The position numbers and the translations under genes were made by a program. DNA of 64,000 nucleotides from Alphaproteobacteria bacterium (GTDB taxonomy: Bacteria; Pseudomonadota; Alphaproteobacteria; CAAHEQ01; UBA3637): assembly GCA_015062245.1 (NCBI GenBank), contig SUVA01000001.1:76856-140855 (forward strand). The letters run 5' to 3'. Shown here one piece after another: positions 9,159 through 19,139 of the stretch; within the stretch, counting starts at the first letter, position 1, and each line of letters opens with the position of its first letter. The notes beneath the pieces were generated by a model. It made no database searches and was not told where the DNA came from. It saw only the letters and a list, made by a program, of their open reading frames with translations.

Positions 9159-10074
9159 TTTGCAACCTTTTTCTTTTATTGATTTCCTGTTTTAAAAATT
9201 TGCGTTCATTTTTTGGGGAAAAAACACTACTTAAAGTATATAAAACAGCCAGCCATTGCAATGTGGATTTAAATTGTCGCAGATGCTCTATATCACAGGG
9301 ATCAATATGAATCCCCGTTCGTTTGGTATAAGTTTTTTTGAATAAAGAAATATCCTGAGGGTCTTCATATAACAAAGGTCTGAATTCCCAAAAATAATCA
9401 CCACGGCCAAAAGTATCAAAATCCAAAAGACCGACCAGTTGATTTTTGTCATTTAAAACAACGTTCGCACAATGCAAATCCGAATGCGTTAAAACAGATG
9501 TCTTTTCGGCGCATTTGCCTAATCCCAAAACAGAATTATGGGCTAATTTACGAAAAAACTTTTTTTGATAATAAGTTGGTTTTGCTGTAAATTGTTTAAA
9601 AAAGTATTTTTCCAAAATTTCCTGTGTTGTGGGTAATTCAAAGGGAAGTTCATTTGGCCTAACACAATGAATTTGATGAACGGCATCAGATAATTGTTCA
9701 AAAAAATTTGTTCTGAATTTAATATCTTTTTGTGAAAATTCTAAAGTATCCGCTATACAACTGCCATCAATTTTTTCATACCAAGAAGAAATAAAAGATT
9801 TTTTTTGACCGTCTTGCACGGTTGTAATATGCGGTATTGGAATTTGAAACGAAAGTTTATCCTGTAAAACAGGCATATACTGACTTTGACGCAACCAATC
9901 ATCCGGATTTGTTTTAAGTGAAGGAAATTTAACAATATAACGATGGTTCGCCTCATAATTATAGGCCATCAATCCTGATAATCTTTGAAAAGAAGTAATC
10001 GGTTTGCGTATCGCCTGTTCGGCCAAATTTTTGACATAATCTTTATTATCTGCCTGATCTGGTGTGAGATACAT
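9127..10074 (-). CDS. Aminoglycoside/choline phosphotransferase (APH) family protein
   Basis: LTHSDLHCANVVLNDKNQLVGLLDFDTFGRGDYFWEF: APH catalytic (HxDLHxxN) and metal-binding (DFD) motifs. Confidence 0.85.
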   Translation of the reverse strand: MYLTPDQADNKDYVKNLAEQAIRKPITSFQRLSGLMAYNYEANHRYIVKFPSLKTNPDDWLRQSQYMPVLQDKLSFQIPIPHITTVQDGQKKSFISSWYEKIDGSCIADTLEFSQKDIKFRTNFFEQLSDAVHQIHCVRPNELPFELPTTQEILEKYFFKQFTAKPTYYQKKFFRKLAHNSVLGLGKCAEKTSVLTHSDLHCANVVLNDKNQLVGLLDFDTFGRGDYFWEFRPLLYEDPQDISLFKKTYTKRTGIHIDPCDIEHLRQFKSTLQWLAVLYTLSSVFSPKNERKFLKQEINKRKRLQNVFNAKTGQR

Positions 10075-10900
10075 GCTTTCCCTTTGCTATATGGGAATTA
10101 TAACATGAAACTCGTTTTTTGTCAATTTTTTCGGATGTTTTTGCCAAACGGGCTTTTTCTTCCTGAATCAAACGTTGCATAATATGCATTGTTTCTTCGG
10201 GCCCGGAAACCGAATAAATGGATCCACCGCAATCCACCACTTCATGGGCGATAGAATTATCATTGCCCCGTTTATAAATACGATCACCAAAATAAACAAT
10301 GTGGTATTTGTCTTTATAATGTTGAACAACCTGAGCTTTATCGCATCCTTTTTTCACAATATCCACGGAAATTTGACCACCGAAAGTAAAGTTGTATTCA
10401 GGGTGTTGTTCCACCAAGTGATCAATAATCCAACGGCGTTGACCGTTTTCATTATCCCATTGAACATATTCCTGACGATCTTCCAAGGATGGTTCACCGA
10501 TTTCAGGGCGTCCCAGCATGGTAAAGTTGATGGCACAATTGGCATTGATTTCATGATGGCGGGGGAAAGATTTATGATATTGCAAAGGACAGTTTTTCAA
10601 AATATCCTGCATAATCGGATTGAACTTATCAAAATCAATGGTGTTACGTGAATTATGCAATTCTTTACCACAATTATACAAAATGTTCCCCATACAACAC
10701 CAATAATCAATATTGGGATTATTCAACAATTCGGGGGGCATTTGTTCCTCCATATCTTTATAGGGTGAACCCGTCACAATGGCAAATTTAAAAGTGTTGG
10801 CAAATTCCACCATTGTTTTGGCCATTTCGCCACGAATCGGTTTTCTGGCAACTGTTAAAGTGCCATCGTTATCTGATAAAAATACTTTTGGTTTTTGCAT
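10046..10900 (-). CDS. Eukaryotic-type phosphomannomutase family HAD protein
   Basis: VFLSDNDGTLTVARKPI, FTFGGQISVDI, VYFGDRIYKRGNDNSIAHEV, YSVSGPEETMHI match the PMM1/PMM2 family signature. Confidence 0.8.
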   Translation of the reverse strand: MQKPKVFLSDNDGTLTVARKPIRGEMAKTMVEFANTFKFAIVTGSPYKDMEEQMPPELLNNPNIDYWCCMGNILYNCGKELHNSRNTIDFDKFNPIMQDILKNCPLQYHKSFPRHHEINANCAINFTMLGRPEIGEPSLEDRQEYVQWDNENGQRRWIIDHLVEQHPEYNFTFGGQISVDIVKKGCDKAQVVQHYKDKYHIVYFGDRIYKRGNDNSIAHEVVDCGGSIYSVSGPEETMHIMQRLIQEEKARLAKTSEKIDKKRVSCYNSHIAKGKHVSHTRSGR

Positions 10901-11004
10901 TGTAATATCCTTTTCTTTTAAAAGAAATTATGCCATAAAATAATAAAAAAATCAAGGGGACAAACAAAATCTTTTTTATTCTTTTATGCTTCAAAAAACA
11001 AAAA

Positions 11005-11028
11005 AAAGCCCCAAAACAAGGGCTTTTA
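11005..11028 (-). terminator. Intrinsic terminator
   Basis: AAGCCC-TTGTTTT-GGGGCTT hairpin followed by T-run on minus strand, after tRNA-Met. Confidence 0.7.
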
Positions 11029-11032
11029 AATT

Positions 11033-11108
11033 TGGTAGCGGAAGAGGGACTTGAACCCCCGACACAAGGATTATGATTCCTCTGCTCTACCAACTGAGCT
11101 ATTCCGCC
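11033..11108 (-). tRNA. tRNA-Met(CAT), elongator-like
   Basis: Cloverleaf GGCGGAATAGCTCAGTTGGTAGAGCAGAGGAATCATAATCC...GGTTCAAGTCC...TTCCGCTACCA. Confidence 0.93.
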
Positions 11109-11220
11109 GAAGTAAGCGTATTTTACTCTACTTTTTTTTGAATGTCAACAAAAAACTTGATTTTTGCAAAAAATTATGCTAATTTATCACTTATATTATC
11201 CCGCTTATCAGGAGGTCGTT

Positions 11221-11919
11221 ATGGCAGAAGTTTTTTTTCAAGGTCCCTTTGGCCGTTTAGAGGGCCGTTTTTTTGAATCAGAAAATCCAAAAGCACCTTT
11301 TGTGTTGGTTTTACCGCCCAGCCCGATTCAAGGCGGGACCATGAACAACAAAGTCACTTATGCTATTTTCCAAGCTTTCGTGAATTTGGGCTTTTCTGCG
11401 TTGCGCATCAATTATCACGGGGTCGGCCGTTCCCAAGGTCAAATGGACGGAAGCGGTGCCGGCGAATTATTGGATGCTATTGCGGCATTGGATTGGTTAC
11501 AGTCGCATGATATTGATTCCAACAAATGCTGGATTGCCGGTTATTCTTTTGGTTCTTGGATTGCGGCTCAGGTTTTAATGAGACGACCCGAAATTCAAGG
11601 TTTCGTTTTTGCAACCCCACCCACAAATTTATATGAATTCAATTTCTTATCACCCTGCCCTGCTTCAGGCGTAATTGTCCAAGGCGGTGCCGACAGCGTG
11701 GTGGATGAAAAAACAGTAGCCTATTTGGCCGAAGAATTGGATTGTACCGAAAACATCAATATTGATTACAGATTATTGGATGGGGTGGATCATTTTTATA
11801 CAAATGCCTTAAAACCTTTGCATGATTCCATTGTTTCGGCAATCCCTGATTTGAAATTAAAAAAGGTCAAGCGGGGCAAAAAATTTGCCAAAGCCATCAT
11901 CCCGAATGATGATTATTAA
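11221..11919 (+). CDS. Alpha/beta hydrolase
   Basis: ATG preceded by AGGAGG; INYHGVGRSQG and AGYSFGSW (nucleophile elbow), DGVDHFY (catalytic His). Confidence 0.85.
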   Translation: MAEVFFQGPFGRLEGRFFESENPKAPFVLVLPPSPIQGGTMNNKVTYAIFQAFVNLGFSALRINYHGVGRSQGQMDGSGAGELLDAIAALDWLQSHDIDSNKCWIAGYSFGSWIAAQVLMRRPEIQGFVFATPPTNLYEFNFLSPCPASGVIVQGGADSVVDEKTVAYLAEELDCTENINIDYRLLDGVDHFYTNALKPLHDSIVSAIPDLKLKKVKRGKKFAKAIIPNDDY

Positions 11920-12000
11920 AATCATTTAAAAATTGTTTTTATAATCTTAAAATTGACAAAAAAACATTCTGTGATATAATGTGTATCACAGGAGTTTTTT

Positions 12001-13410
12001 ATGCCCAAAACAAAACATTCTTTTACAAAAGACGAAAAAACACTTTTAAAACAATCTTTTTTGGAATTGGCCGCCGTATGTAATCCAAACGGTTGTGTTT
12101 TTCCCGAAATAACAATGGATAACGTGGCCAACCTAGCAGATTATGAAAGATTTAAATTGGAAAACGGCACCCCTGTTGATATGAACGCATGGGATTTTGA
12201 TGATGATTGGCGACAAGACCATGGTATTCAAACGATAAAAACCCCAAAAACCGAGTGGTATTATAACTTTCATTCATTTCCTTGTTTATTTTCGGCCGAT
12301 GGGCAAAAAAGAGCCACTTTCAATTTGATGGACGGCCCTGCCGAGTTTGATGTTTTAACAATTCCGGGTGTCAAACAAAGCTTAAAATCCGCTTTAAGAA
12401 AATTTGATGATAATGCTCAACCGTCTGATTCGGATATTGCTTCATCATTTGCCCAAACGGTTTTGGACCGTATTTTTAACAAAAAATTCCCCAAAGAACG
12501 GATTTGTGTCAGCTTGATTAAAATGGTGGAACATTTGCGCCAAAGTTTAAATGAACGTCTGTCCCATGATTGCATCGATGAAATTTCAAAAACAACAGAT
12601 TTTCAAAACTTTATTTCATCCGCAAAACCCGAATTATTACAAGCCTTAGGAAACGACCTTTCCAAACAGATTTCTGTGTTTTTGGAAAGCCCTCAATACA
12701 GAATGAAAACTTTTGAATTGGGCGAAAAATTCGGCTATATCAAAAATGCTAAAAAGATGAAAAAATATCAACAAGTTCGTGATTATGAACGCCACAAAAA
12801 AGAACGAAAGCCTATTGCCTGGACACCAACGGAAGTTTATCGGGATTTTAAAACAGCCCTTGGTTTTTCGGATAAAGGTAATCCCAACGACCCTGTTGAA
12901 TTATCCGAACGCAATTTAAAAATTCGTGATTCTATGGATAAAATTGTTGATGTTTTTGACAGGTTGGAAAAACGTTCTCAATTACCCAAACCCACCAAAA
13001 TGAACAATTATGGCCAACCCCGAAAAGACAATAAATACTGGAAAAAAGTGATTCAAGACCTATTGAATCAAGGCCAAATTACCGAAGATTTGGCTTGGGC
13101 ATTTCACTTTGCCCGTTCGGATGCCGATAAAATCGCCCACACACGAAACGATTTAACCGACAGCCAAAAACGATTGGATGACAGCAATTTTGTGGTGGAT
13201 GAATGGTTGGAAAGCTTTATATTGGAAGATATGAAAGAACAATTATCCATGATGAAAACACTGAAAAATGCCTCAGATTCTTTTATCAAAAAACAACAGG
13301 CCGATATTGAATTTCGTTCATTATTGATAAGTGACAGAAATAATTTACCGTTGGGCGATTTTGTGCATCAAACCACCGCCCCAAATAATAATCAGACAAA
13401 TCAAAGATAA
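12001..13410 (+). CDS. Hypothetical protein, 469 aa
   Basis: Long ORF with start immediately after a CACAGGAG ribosome-binding-like stretch; no family recognised. Confidence 0.7.
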   Translation: MPKTKHSFTKDEKTLLKQSFLELAAVCNPNGCVFPEITMDNVANLADYERFKLENGTPVDMNAWDFDDDWRQDHGIQTIKTPKTEWYYNFHSFPCLFSADGQKRATFNLMDGPAEFDVLTIPGVKQSLKSALRKFDDNAQPSDSDIASSFAQTVLDRIFNKKFPKERICVSLIKMVEHLRQSLNERLSHDCIDEISKTTDFQNFISSAKPELLQALGNDLSKQISVFLESPQYRMKTFELGEKFGYIKNAKKMKKYQQVRDYERHKKERKPIAWTPTEVYRDFKTALGFSDKGNPNDPVELSERNLKIRDSMDKIVDVFDRLEKRSQLPKPTKMNNYGQPRKDNKYWKKVIQDLLNQGQITEDLAWAFHFARSDADKIAHTRNDLTDSQKRLDDSNFVVDEWLESFILEDMKEQLSMMKTLKNASDSFIKKQQADIEFRSLLISDRNNLPLGDFVHQTTAPNNNQTNQR

Positions 13411-13514
13411 AAAATCCTTTTGTGAAATCTGTTGTTTTTTACTTGCGTTTTAAAATAAAATGCGCTAAACTTCTGATACTTATCAACATTTAAAGCAACA
13501 GAAAGGAAATAAAA

Positions 13515-14579
13515 ATGGCTTTGGTATCTTTACGTCAATTATTGGACGATGCTGCCGAATACGGTTATGGTATTCCGGCATTTAACGTGAACAATATGGA
13601 AGGTGTGTTGAGTATTTTGGCCGCCGCCGATAAAGTCGGCGCCCCTGTGATTATCCAGGCCAGCAAAGGCGCCCGTCAATACGCCAATGATGCGGTTTTA
13701 AAACATTTGATGATGGCCGGTGTGGAAATGTATCCGCATTTGCCGATTTGTGTGCACCAAGATCATGGTTCTTCACCGGAAGTTTGCTATTCGGCTATGG
13801 CCGCCGGCTTTACATCCGTGATGATGGATGGTTCTTTGGATGCCCAGGGCAAGCCTGCCACCTATGAATACAACGCCAACACCACACAAACCGTGGTCAA
13901 CACCGCCCATCCGGCCGGTGTTTCCGTGGAAGGCGAATTGGGTTGTATCGGTTCTTTGGAAACCGGAAAAGGCGAAAAAGAAGACGGACATGGATTTGAC
14001 GGCGCTTTGGATAAATCCAAATTATTGACCGATCCGGATCAGGCCGTTGATTTTGTGCGTCAAACAAAAGTGGATGCTTTGGCCGTGGCCATTGGGACTT
14101 CACATGGTGCTTATAAATTCACACGCAAACCGGACGGGGCCATTTTATCCATTGACACCGTGAAAAAAATTCATGAAAAATTACCCTATACACACTTGGT
14201 GATGCATGGTTCTTCCAGCGTGCCGCAATATCTGCAAGACATCATCAACGCTCATGGTGGTCAAATGCCCCAAACCTATGGTGTGCCGGTGGAAGAAATT
14301 CAACAAGCCATCAAATACGGTGTGCGCAAAGTAAATGTGGATACCGATTTGCGTATGGCGATGACAGGTGCCATTCGGACATTGTTTACCGAAAAACCCG
14401 GTGAATTTGATCCACGCAAATACTTAAAGCCCGCCATGGAAGCCATGACAGATGTTTGTATCAAACGTTATGAAGAATTCGGTGCCGCCGGTCAGGCCGC
14501 CCATATCAAACCAATTTCCATGGAAGATATGGCCCGCCGTTATGCCAGTGGTGAATTAGATCCGAAAGTGGTCGGTTAA
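13515..14579 (+). CDS. fba: Class II fructose-bisphosphate aldolase
   Basis: GYGIPAFNVNNMEGV, VCVHQDHGSSPE, LVMHGSSSVP, full length. Confidence 0.95.
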   Translation: MALVSLRQLLDDAAEYGYGIPAFNVNNMEGVLSILAAADKVGAPVIIQASKGARQYANDAVLKHLMMAGVEMYPHLPICVHQDHGSSPEVCYSAMAAGFTSVMMDGSLDAQGKPATYEYNANTTQTVVNTAHPAGVSVEGELGCIGSLETGKGEKEDGHGFDGALDKSKLLTDPDQAVDFVRQTKVDALAVAIGTSHGAYKFTRKPDGAILSIDTVKKIHEKLPYTHLVMHGSSSVPQYLQDIINAHGGQMPQTYGVPVEEIQQAIKYGVRKVNVDTDLRMAMTGAIRTLFTEKPGEFDPRKYLKPAMEAMTDVCIKRYEEFGAAGQAAHIKPISMEDMARRYASGELDPKVVG

Positions 14580-14580
14580 C

Positions 14581-15225
14581 ATGGTTCAAATCGCCCCCAG
14601 TCTTTTATCTGCTGATTTTGGTTATTTGGCCAAAGAAGTTCAGTCAGTTTCAAAGGCGGGGGCCGATTATATCCATTGGGATGTAATGGATGGTGTTTTT
14701 GTGCCGAATTTAACCTTTGGTGCACCGGTAATTAAAGCGTTGCGCCCCCATACGGATATCCCCTTTGACGTGCATTTGATGGTGGCAAAACCCATGCGTT
14801 TAATTGACGATTGCGCCAAAGCCGGCGCCGATCAAATTACCGTCCATTTGGAATGCGAAGAAAATCCCGCTGATTTAATTTCACACATAAAATCTTTAAA
14901 TAAAAAAGCCGGCTTATCCATAAGACCCAAAACAAAGGTGGCTGATTTGATTCCTTATCTGCCCATGTTGGATTGGATTTTATTGATGAGCGTTGAACCC
15001 GGTTTCGGGGGCCAGGCTTTTATCCCCGAAACATTAAAAAAGATTGTGGAATTAAAGGAACTTATCAAACCCAAAAAAATCAAAATTGCCGTGGATGGCG
15101 GTATCAATCCAATCACAGCCGAAGCCTGTCGTTTGGCGGGCGCCGATGTGTTGATTGCGGGAACAGCCGTCTTTGGGCAAAAATCATATGCCAAGGCCAT
15201 TAAAGCCTTAAAGGGGGATAAATGA
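14581..15225 (+). CDS. rpe: Ribulose-phosphate 3-epimerase
   Basis: IAPSLLSADFGYL, HWDVMDGVFVPNLTFG, DVHLMV, SVEPGFGGQAF, AVDGGIN. Confidence 0.97.
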   Translation: MVQIAPSLLSADFGYLAKEVQSVSKAGADYIHWDVMDGVFVPNLTFGAPVIKALRPHTDIPFDVHLMVAKPMRLIDDCAKAGADQITVHLECEENPADLISHIKSLNKKAGLSIRPKTKVADLIPYLPMLDWILLMSVEPGFGGQAFIPETLKKIVELKELIKPKKIKIAVDGGINPITAEACRLAGADVLIAGTAVFGQKSYAKAIKALKGDK

Positions 15226-15905
15226 CAAAAATTATGATTGTTGAAGATGAACCCGGCTTGGTTTCTTTGTTGCAATATAATTTACAGCGTCAAGAATATG
15301 AAACCTGCGTTTGTTCAGACGGCGCAAAAACAATGACCAAAATAGAACAAGAACACCCTGATTTAATTTTATTGGATTGGATGTTACCCAATGTTTCAGG
15401 CGTTGACATATGCCGTTTAATTCGCCGACATATCCGATTAAAAAATATGCCGATTATTATGCTGACGGCCCGTGGTGATGAATCCGATAAAGTTAAAGGA
15501 TTATCATGTGGCGCCGATGATTATATGACCAAACCTTTTTCTATTCCGGAATTATTGGCACGAATTCAGGCGTTGTTGCGTCGCACAAAGCAATCCACAA
15601 AGGCCCGTGTTTTAAGTGCCGGTATTTTAAAATTAAATTTATCCACCAAACAGGTTTTTAAAAACAATCAATCTATTGAATTGGGCCCCACCGAATTTCG
15701 TTTGTTAAATGTTTTAATGGAAAAAGCCGGTCATGTTTTTTCACGTCAGGATTTATTACAAATGGTTTGGGGGGGCGATATTCACGTCCAATCCCGAACG
15801 GTTGATGTTCATATCCGCCGGTTGCGCAAAGCCTTATCCGACGACGGTGATTTAATCCGAACCATTCGTTCATCCGGATATGCCGTCAACATTGACAAAA
15901 ACTGA
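15222..15905 (+). CDS. phoB: PhoB-like OmpR-family response regulator
   Basis: Receiver (IVEDEPGLVSLLQYNLQRQ, LLDWMLPNVSG, TKPFSIPELLARI) plus winged helix (GPTEFRLLNVLMEKAGHVFSRQDLLQMVWG). Overlaps rpe by ATGA. Confidence 0.85.
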   Translation: MTKIMIVEDEPGLVSLLQYNLQRQEYETCVCSDGAKTMTKIEQEHPDLILLDWMLPNVSGVDICRLIRRHIRLKNMPIIMLTARGDESDKVKGLSCGADDYMTKPFSIPELLARIQALLRRTKQSTKARVLSAGILKLNLSTKQVFKNNQSIELGPTEFRLLNVLMEKAGHVFSRQDLLQMVWGGDIHVQSRTVDVHIRRLRKALSDDGDLIRTIRSSGYAVNIDKN

Positions 15906-15946
15906 CTTTTATGGTATCATAGATATATCTTTTAAAAGGATATGCT

Positions 15947-16708
15947 ATGACAGAAATTCAATCTTTATCAGATAACGATACCATTTGGCAACAATTCCTA
16001 CCATCCATAGGGGCCGGATACAGACAAACATTTTCAAAATTTCAAGACGAACAGCTTGAAAAAATACTCAGCTCACTTCTTCAAATCGGCCATGATATCC
16101 CTGAGGAAAAAGCCAACAAAATCAGCAATGATTTTTTCAACTCCAGTTTGCATGATTTTTGCACAAGATATTTAAAACGTTCCTTAAAACACGAAGATCA
16201 TCATCAAATTTTAACAAAAGCACAAGAAATTATCAAATCCAATCGGCCGGTAAGAATAGACGAAAAAACGCCGTTGATTGATCTTTTGGCGGCCAAAACA
16301 GCACTAAATGCCCATGATGTGTCCAACCATATGTTAGCTAATGCTTGTTTTTTGGGGCAATTTAACGCTCTGCCACCCGACGGTGAAACGATTTTGAAAA
16401 ACGGTATATCGCCCGCTCTTTATGAAGATCATGTCTTTTTTAATCGTGCAGACAAAACTTTAAAAGAGGCCACAAAAAACGCCCCGAAAGATGCTGTCTA
16501 TAACGCTTTTAACAGATGGTTCATGCAACGGGGATTTAAGTGTATTCCTTCCTTTAATCAATACGGCTCTTTAATAAAAGACATGAGAATTTTTAATGCT
16601 TTAATTGTAAAAAAAGCGATTTTAGATTTAAAATTACAAGAACGTCATCCGCGTACCACACGTCGCCCCCGTCCGATAAATCGGTCTTGGCGTAGTGAAT
16701 ATCAATAA
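15947..16708 (+). CDS. Hypothetical protein, 253 aa
   Basis: ORF with AAAGGA upstream; no family recognised. Confidence 0.65.
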   Translation: MTEIQSLSDNDTIWQQFLPSIGAGYRQTFSKFQDEQLEKILSSLLQIGHDIPEEKANKISNDFFNSSLHDFCTRYLKRSLKHEDHHQILTKAQEIIKSNRPVRIDEKTPLIDLLAAKTALNAHDVSNHMLANACFLGQFNALPPDGETILKNGISPALYEDHVFFNRADKTLKEATKNAPKDAVYNAFNRWFMQRGFKCIPSFNQYGSLIKDMRIFNALIVKKAILDLKLQERHPRTTRRPRPINRSWRSEYQ

Positions 16709-16798
16709 AATCTTTGACTTTTAAGCTTAAATAAACTATAATAGTCCTATATCAAACAGGGGTTGTTTGATATCAACAAAAAAACAAAAAGGAAAAAT

Positions 16799-18739
16799 AT
16801 GATTGAAATTATGTTGCCAGATGGGTCAAAAATGCCCTTTGATGGTTCGGTCAATGCTTATCAAGTGGCCGAAAAAATTAGTCCGAATTTAGCCAAAGCT
16901 GCCGTGGCCGCCAAGGTGAACGATACTTTAACGGATTTAACCACACCCATCACAACAAACGCAACAGTTTCTATCTTGACTAATAAAACCCCGGAAGCTC
17001 TGGAAATTTTGCGTCATACAACAGCCCACATTTTGGCACAAGCCGTGGAAGCTTTATATCCAAAAGCAAAAGCCACCATCGGTCCGGCCATTGAAAACGG
17101 GTTTTACTATGACTTTTTCGGCATCATCTTAAAAGAAGAAGATCTGGCCAAAATTGAAGACAAAATGAATGAAATCATTGATCAGGATTTACAAATTACC
17201 CGTTCTGTGGTATCCCGTGAAAAAGCCAAAGAAATCTTTACCGAGCGTGGCGAAAACTTTAAAGTGGAATTAATTGATGATTTACCCTCGGACGTACAGG
17301 AAGTTTCCATTTATACCCAAGGTGATTATGTGGAATTATGCCGTGGTCCGCACCTGATGTCCACCGGTCGTGCCGTTAAATCATTTAAATTGACCAAAGT
17401 GGCAGCGGCCTATTGGCGTGGCGATTCATCCAGAGAATCCCTGCAACGTGTCTATGGAACGGCTTTTTGGTCCGACAAAGAATTGAAAAAATATTTCACT
17501 TTATTGGAAGAAGCCGAAAAACGTGATCACCGTAAAATCGGCAAAGCTTTGGAATTATTCTATTTTGATCCGACCGCACCGGGTTGCCCTTATTGGTTGC
17601 CAAAGGGTTTAAAAATGTACAACATTTTGTTGGACTATTGGCGAAAGGAACACGAAAAAGCCGGTTATCAGGAATTTGCGGGCCCCTTGATGAATTCCCG
17701 CACTTTATGGGAAACATCGGGCCATTGGGATCATTATAAAGATGATATGTATTTGCTGACCGCCCATGATATGCCCGAAACGGAAAGCTATGCTTTAAAG
17801 CCGATGAGCTGTCCGTCCACCATGCTCTTATTTAATTTAAAAACACGTTCTTATCAGGATTTACCCATTCGTTTTTCTGATGTGGATATGATTCACCGTA
17901 ATGAAGCCAGTGGAGCTTTAAACGGCATGTTCCGTGTGCGTGAATTTCACCAAGATGATGCCCATATCTTTATCACCGAAGATCAAATTGAAGAAGAATA
18001 TGAACGCCTGTTTGCTTTGGCCGATCAATTTTATAACTTGTTCGGTTTAAAATACGAAATGAAATTATCCACTCGTCCAGATGATTTTATCGGCGATATT
18101 GAAACATGGAATCGTGCCGAAGCCGCCTTACGACGCATTTTGGACAAACACTGTGGCCCAGGCAATTATACCTTAAAAGAAAAAGACGGTGCTTTCTATG
18201 GCCCGAAAGTGGATATTGCCATGAAAGACGCTCTGGGCCGTGAATGGCAAACAGGGACTTTCCAATTGGATTTCCAATTGGCCGGCCGATTCGGATGCAA
18301 ATACATTGATAACGAAGGCAACGCCAAAACACCGGTTGTCATCCACCGTGTGTTATACGGATCATTGGAACGTTTTATGGGCGTTTTAACCGAACACTTT
18401 GCCGGTGCTTTCCCTGTGTGGATTTGTCCGGTTCAGGTGCGCCTGTTGCCTGTATCGGATAAACACCGCGAACATGCAAACAAGATTTTGGAAAAACTGC
18501 AAAGCGTTGGTATTCGTGCCGAAATGGAACGCCAATCAAATACTATCGGCTATCAAATCCGTGAAGCACATAATGCCAAGATTCCTTATGCCGTTATTAT
18601 CGGGGATAAAGAAATTGAATCAGGCACCATTTCCGTGCGTGACAGAACAGGTAACCAAAAGAACGCTATTTCTTTGGATGAATTTATTGAAACGATCCAA
18701 TGGATTGACAATACTCAATCTTTAAATTTATGGAAATAA
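16799..18739 (+). CDS. thrS: Threonyl-tRNA synthetase
   Basis: TGS, editing and class II catalytic motifs (MIHRNEASGALNGMFRVREFHQDDAHIF). Start chosen at ATG after AAAAGGAAA. Confidence 0.97.
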   Translation: MIEIMLPDGSKMPFDGSVNAYQVAEKISPNLAKAAVAAKVNDTLTDLTTPITTNATVSILTNKTPEALEILRHTTAHILAQAVEALYPKAKATIGPAIENGFYYDFFGIILKEEDLAKIEDKMNEIIDQDLQITRSVVSREKAKEIFTERGENFKVELIDDLPSDVQEVSIYTQGDYVELCRGPHLMSTGRAVKSFKLTKVAAAYWRGDSSRESLQRVYGTAFWSDKELKKYFTLLEEAEKRDHRKIGKALELFYFDPTAPGCPYWLPKGLKMYNILLDYWRKEHEKAGYQEFAGPLMNSRTLWETSGHWDHYKDDMYLLTAHDMPETESYALKPMSCPSTMLLFNLKTRSYQDLPIRFSDVDMIHRNEASGALNGMFRVREFHQDDAHIFITEDQIEEEYERLFALADQFYNLFGLKYEMKLSTRPDDFIGDIETWNRAEAALRRILDKHCGPGNYTLKEKDGAFYGPKVDIAMKDALGREWQTGTFQLDFQLAGRFGCKYIDNEGNAKTPVVIHRVLYGSLERFMGVLTEHFAGAFPVWICPVQVRLLPVSDKHREHANKILEKLQSVGIRAEMERQSNTIGYQIREAHNAKIPYAVIIGDKEIESGTISVRDRTGNQKNAISLDEFIETIQWIDNTQSLNLWK

Positions 18740-18789
18740 ATACTTGACATTTGTGATGGGGTTTGCTAAAATGCCCCCATCACCATTTT

Positions 18790-18878
18790 GGAGCGTTGGC
18801 AGAGTGGTAATGCAGCGGATTGCTAATCCGTCATCCTGTTAAAGGGATGCACAGGTTCAAATCCTGTACGCTCCGCCA
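18790..18878 (+). tRNA. tRNA-Ser(GCT)
   Basis: GGAGCGT...ATTGCTAAT anticodon loop, long variable arm, ACGCTCCGCCA. Confidence 0.95.
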
Positions 18879-18888
18879 AAGTGAACAA

Positions 18889-18913
18889 GTCGTCTGAAAA
18901 GACGACTTTTTTC
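18889..18913 (+). terminator. Intrinsic terminator after tRNA-Ser
   Basis: AAGTCGTC-TGAAAA-GACGACTTTTTT. Confidence 0.8.
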
Positions 18914-19139
18914 ATATTTATCAGCGCTTTAAGCCAGTTCGATTGTTATTCAGGAAAAATGAGCGTGTTTCAATCAATAATCGAACCGAAAACGTGATAA
19001 CCACTTGATTTTGTTATGTTTCACATTTTTGGCGCTGTTTAAAGGGCTTACAGACACTTGAACTGAGGACAAAAGAAATAAATTGCATTCTGCACTCAAA
19101 TATGTTAGTCTTCTACCGACAAAAATTCATGGAGAAAAT

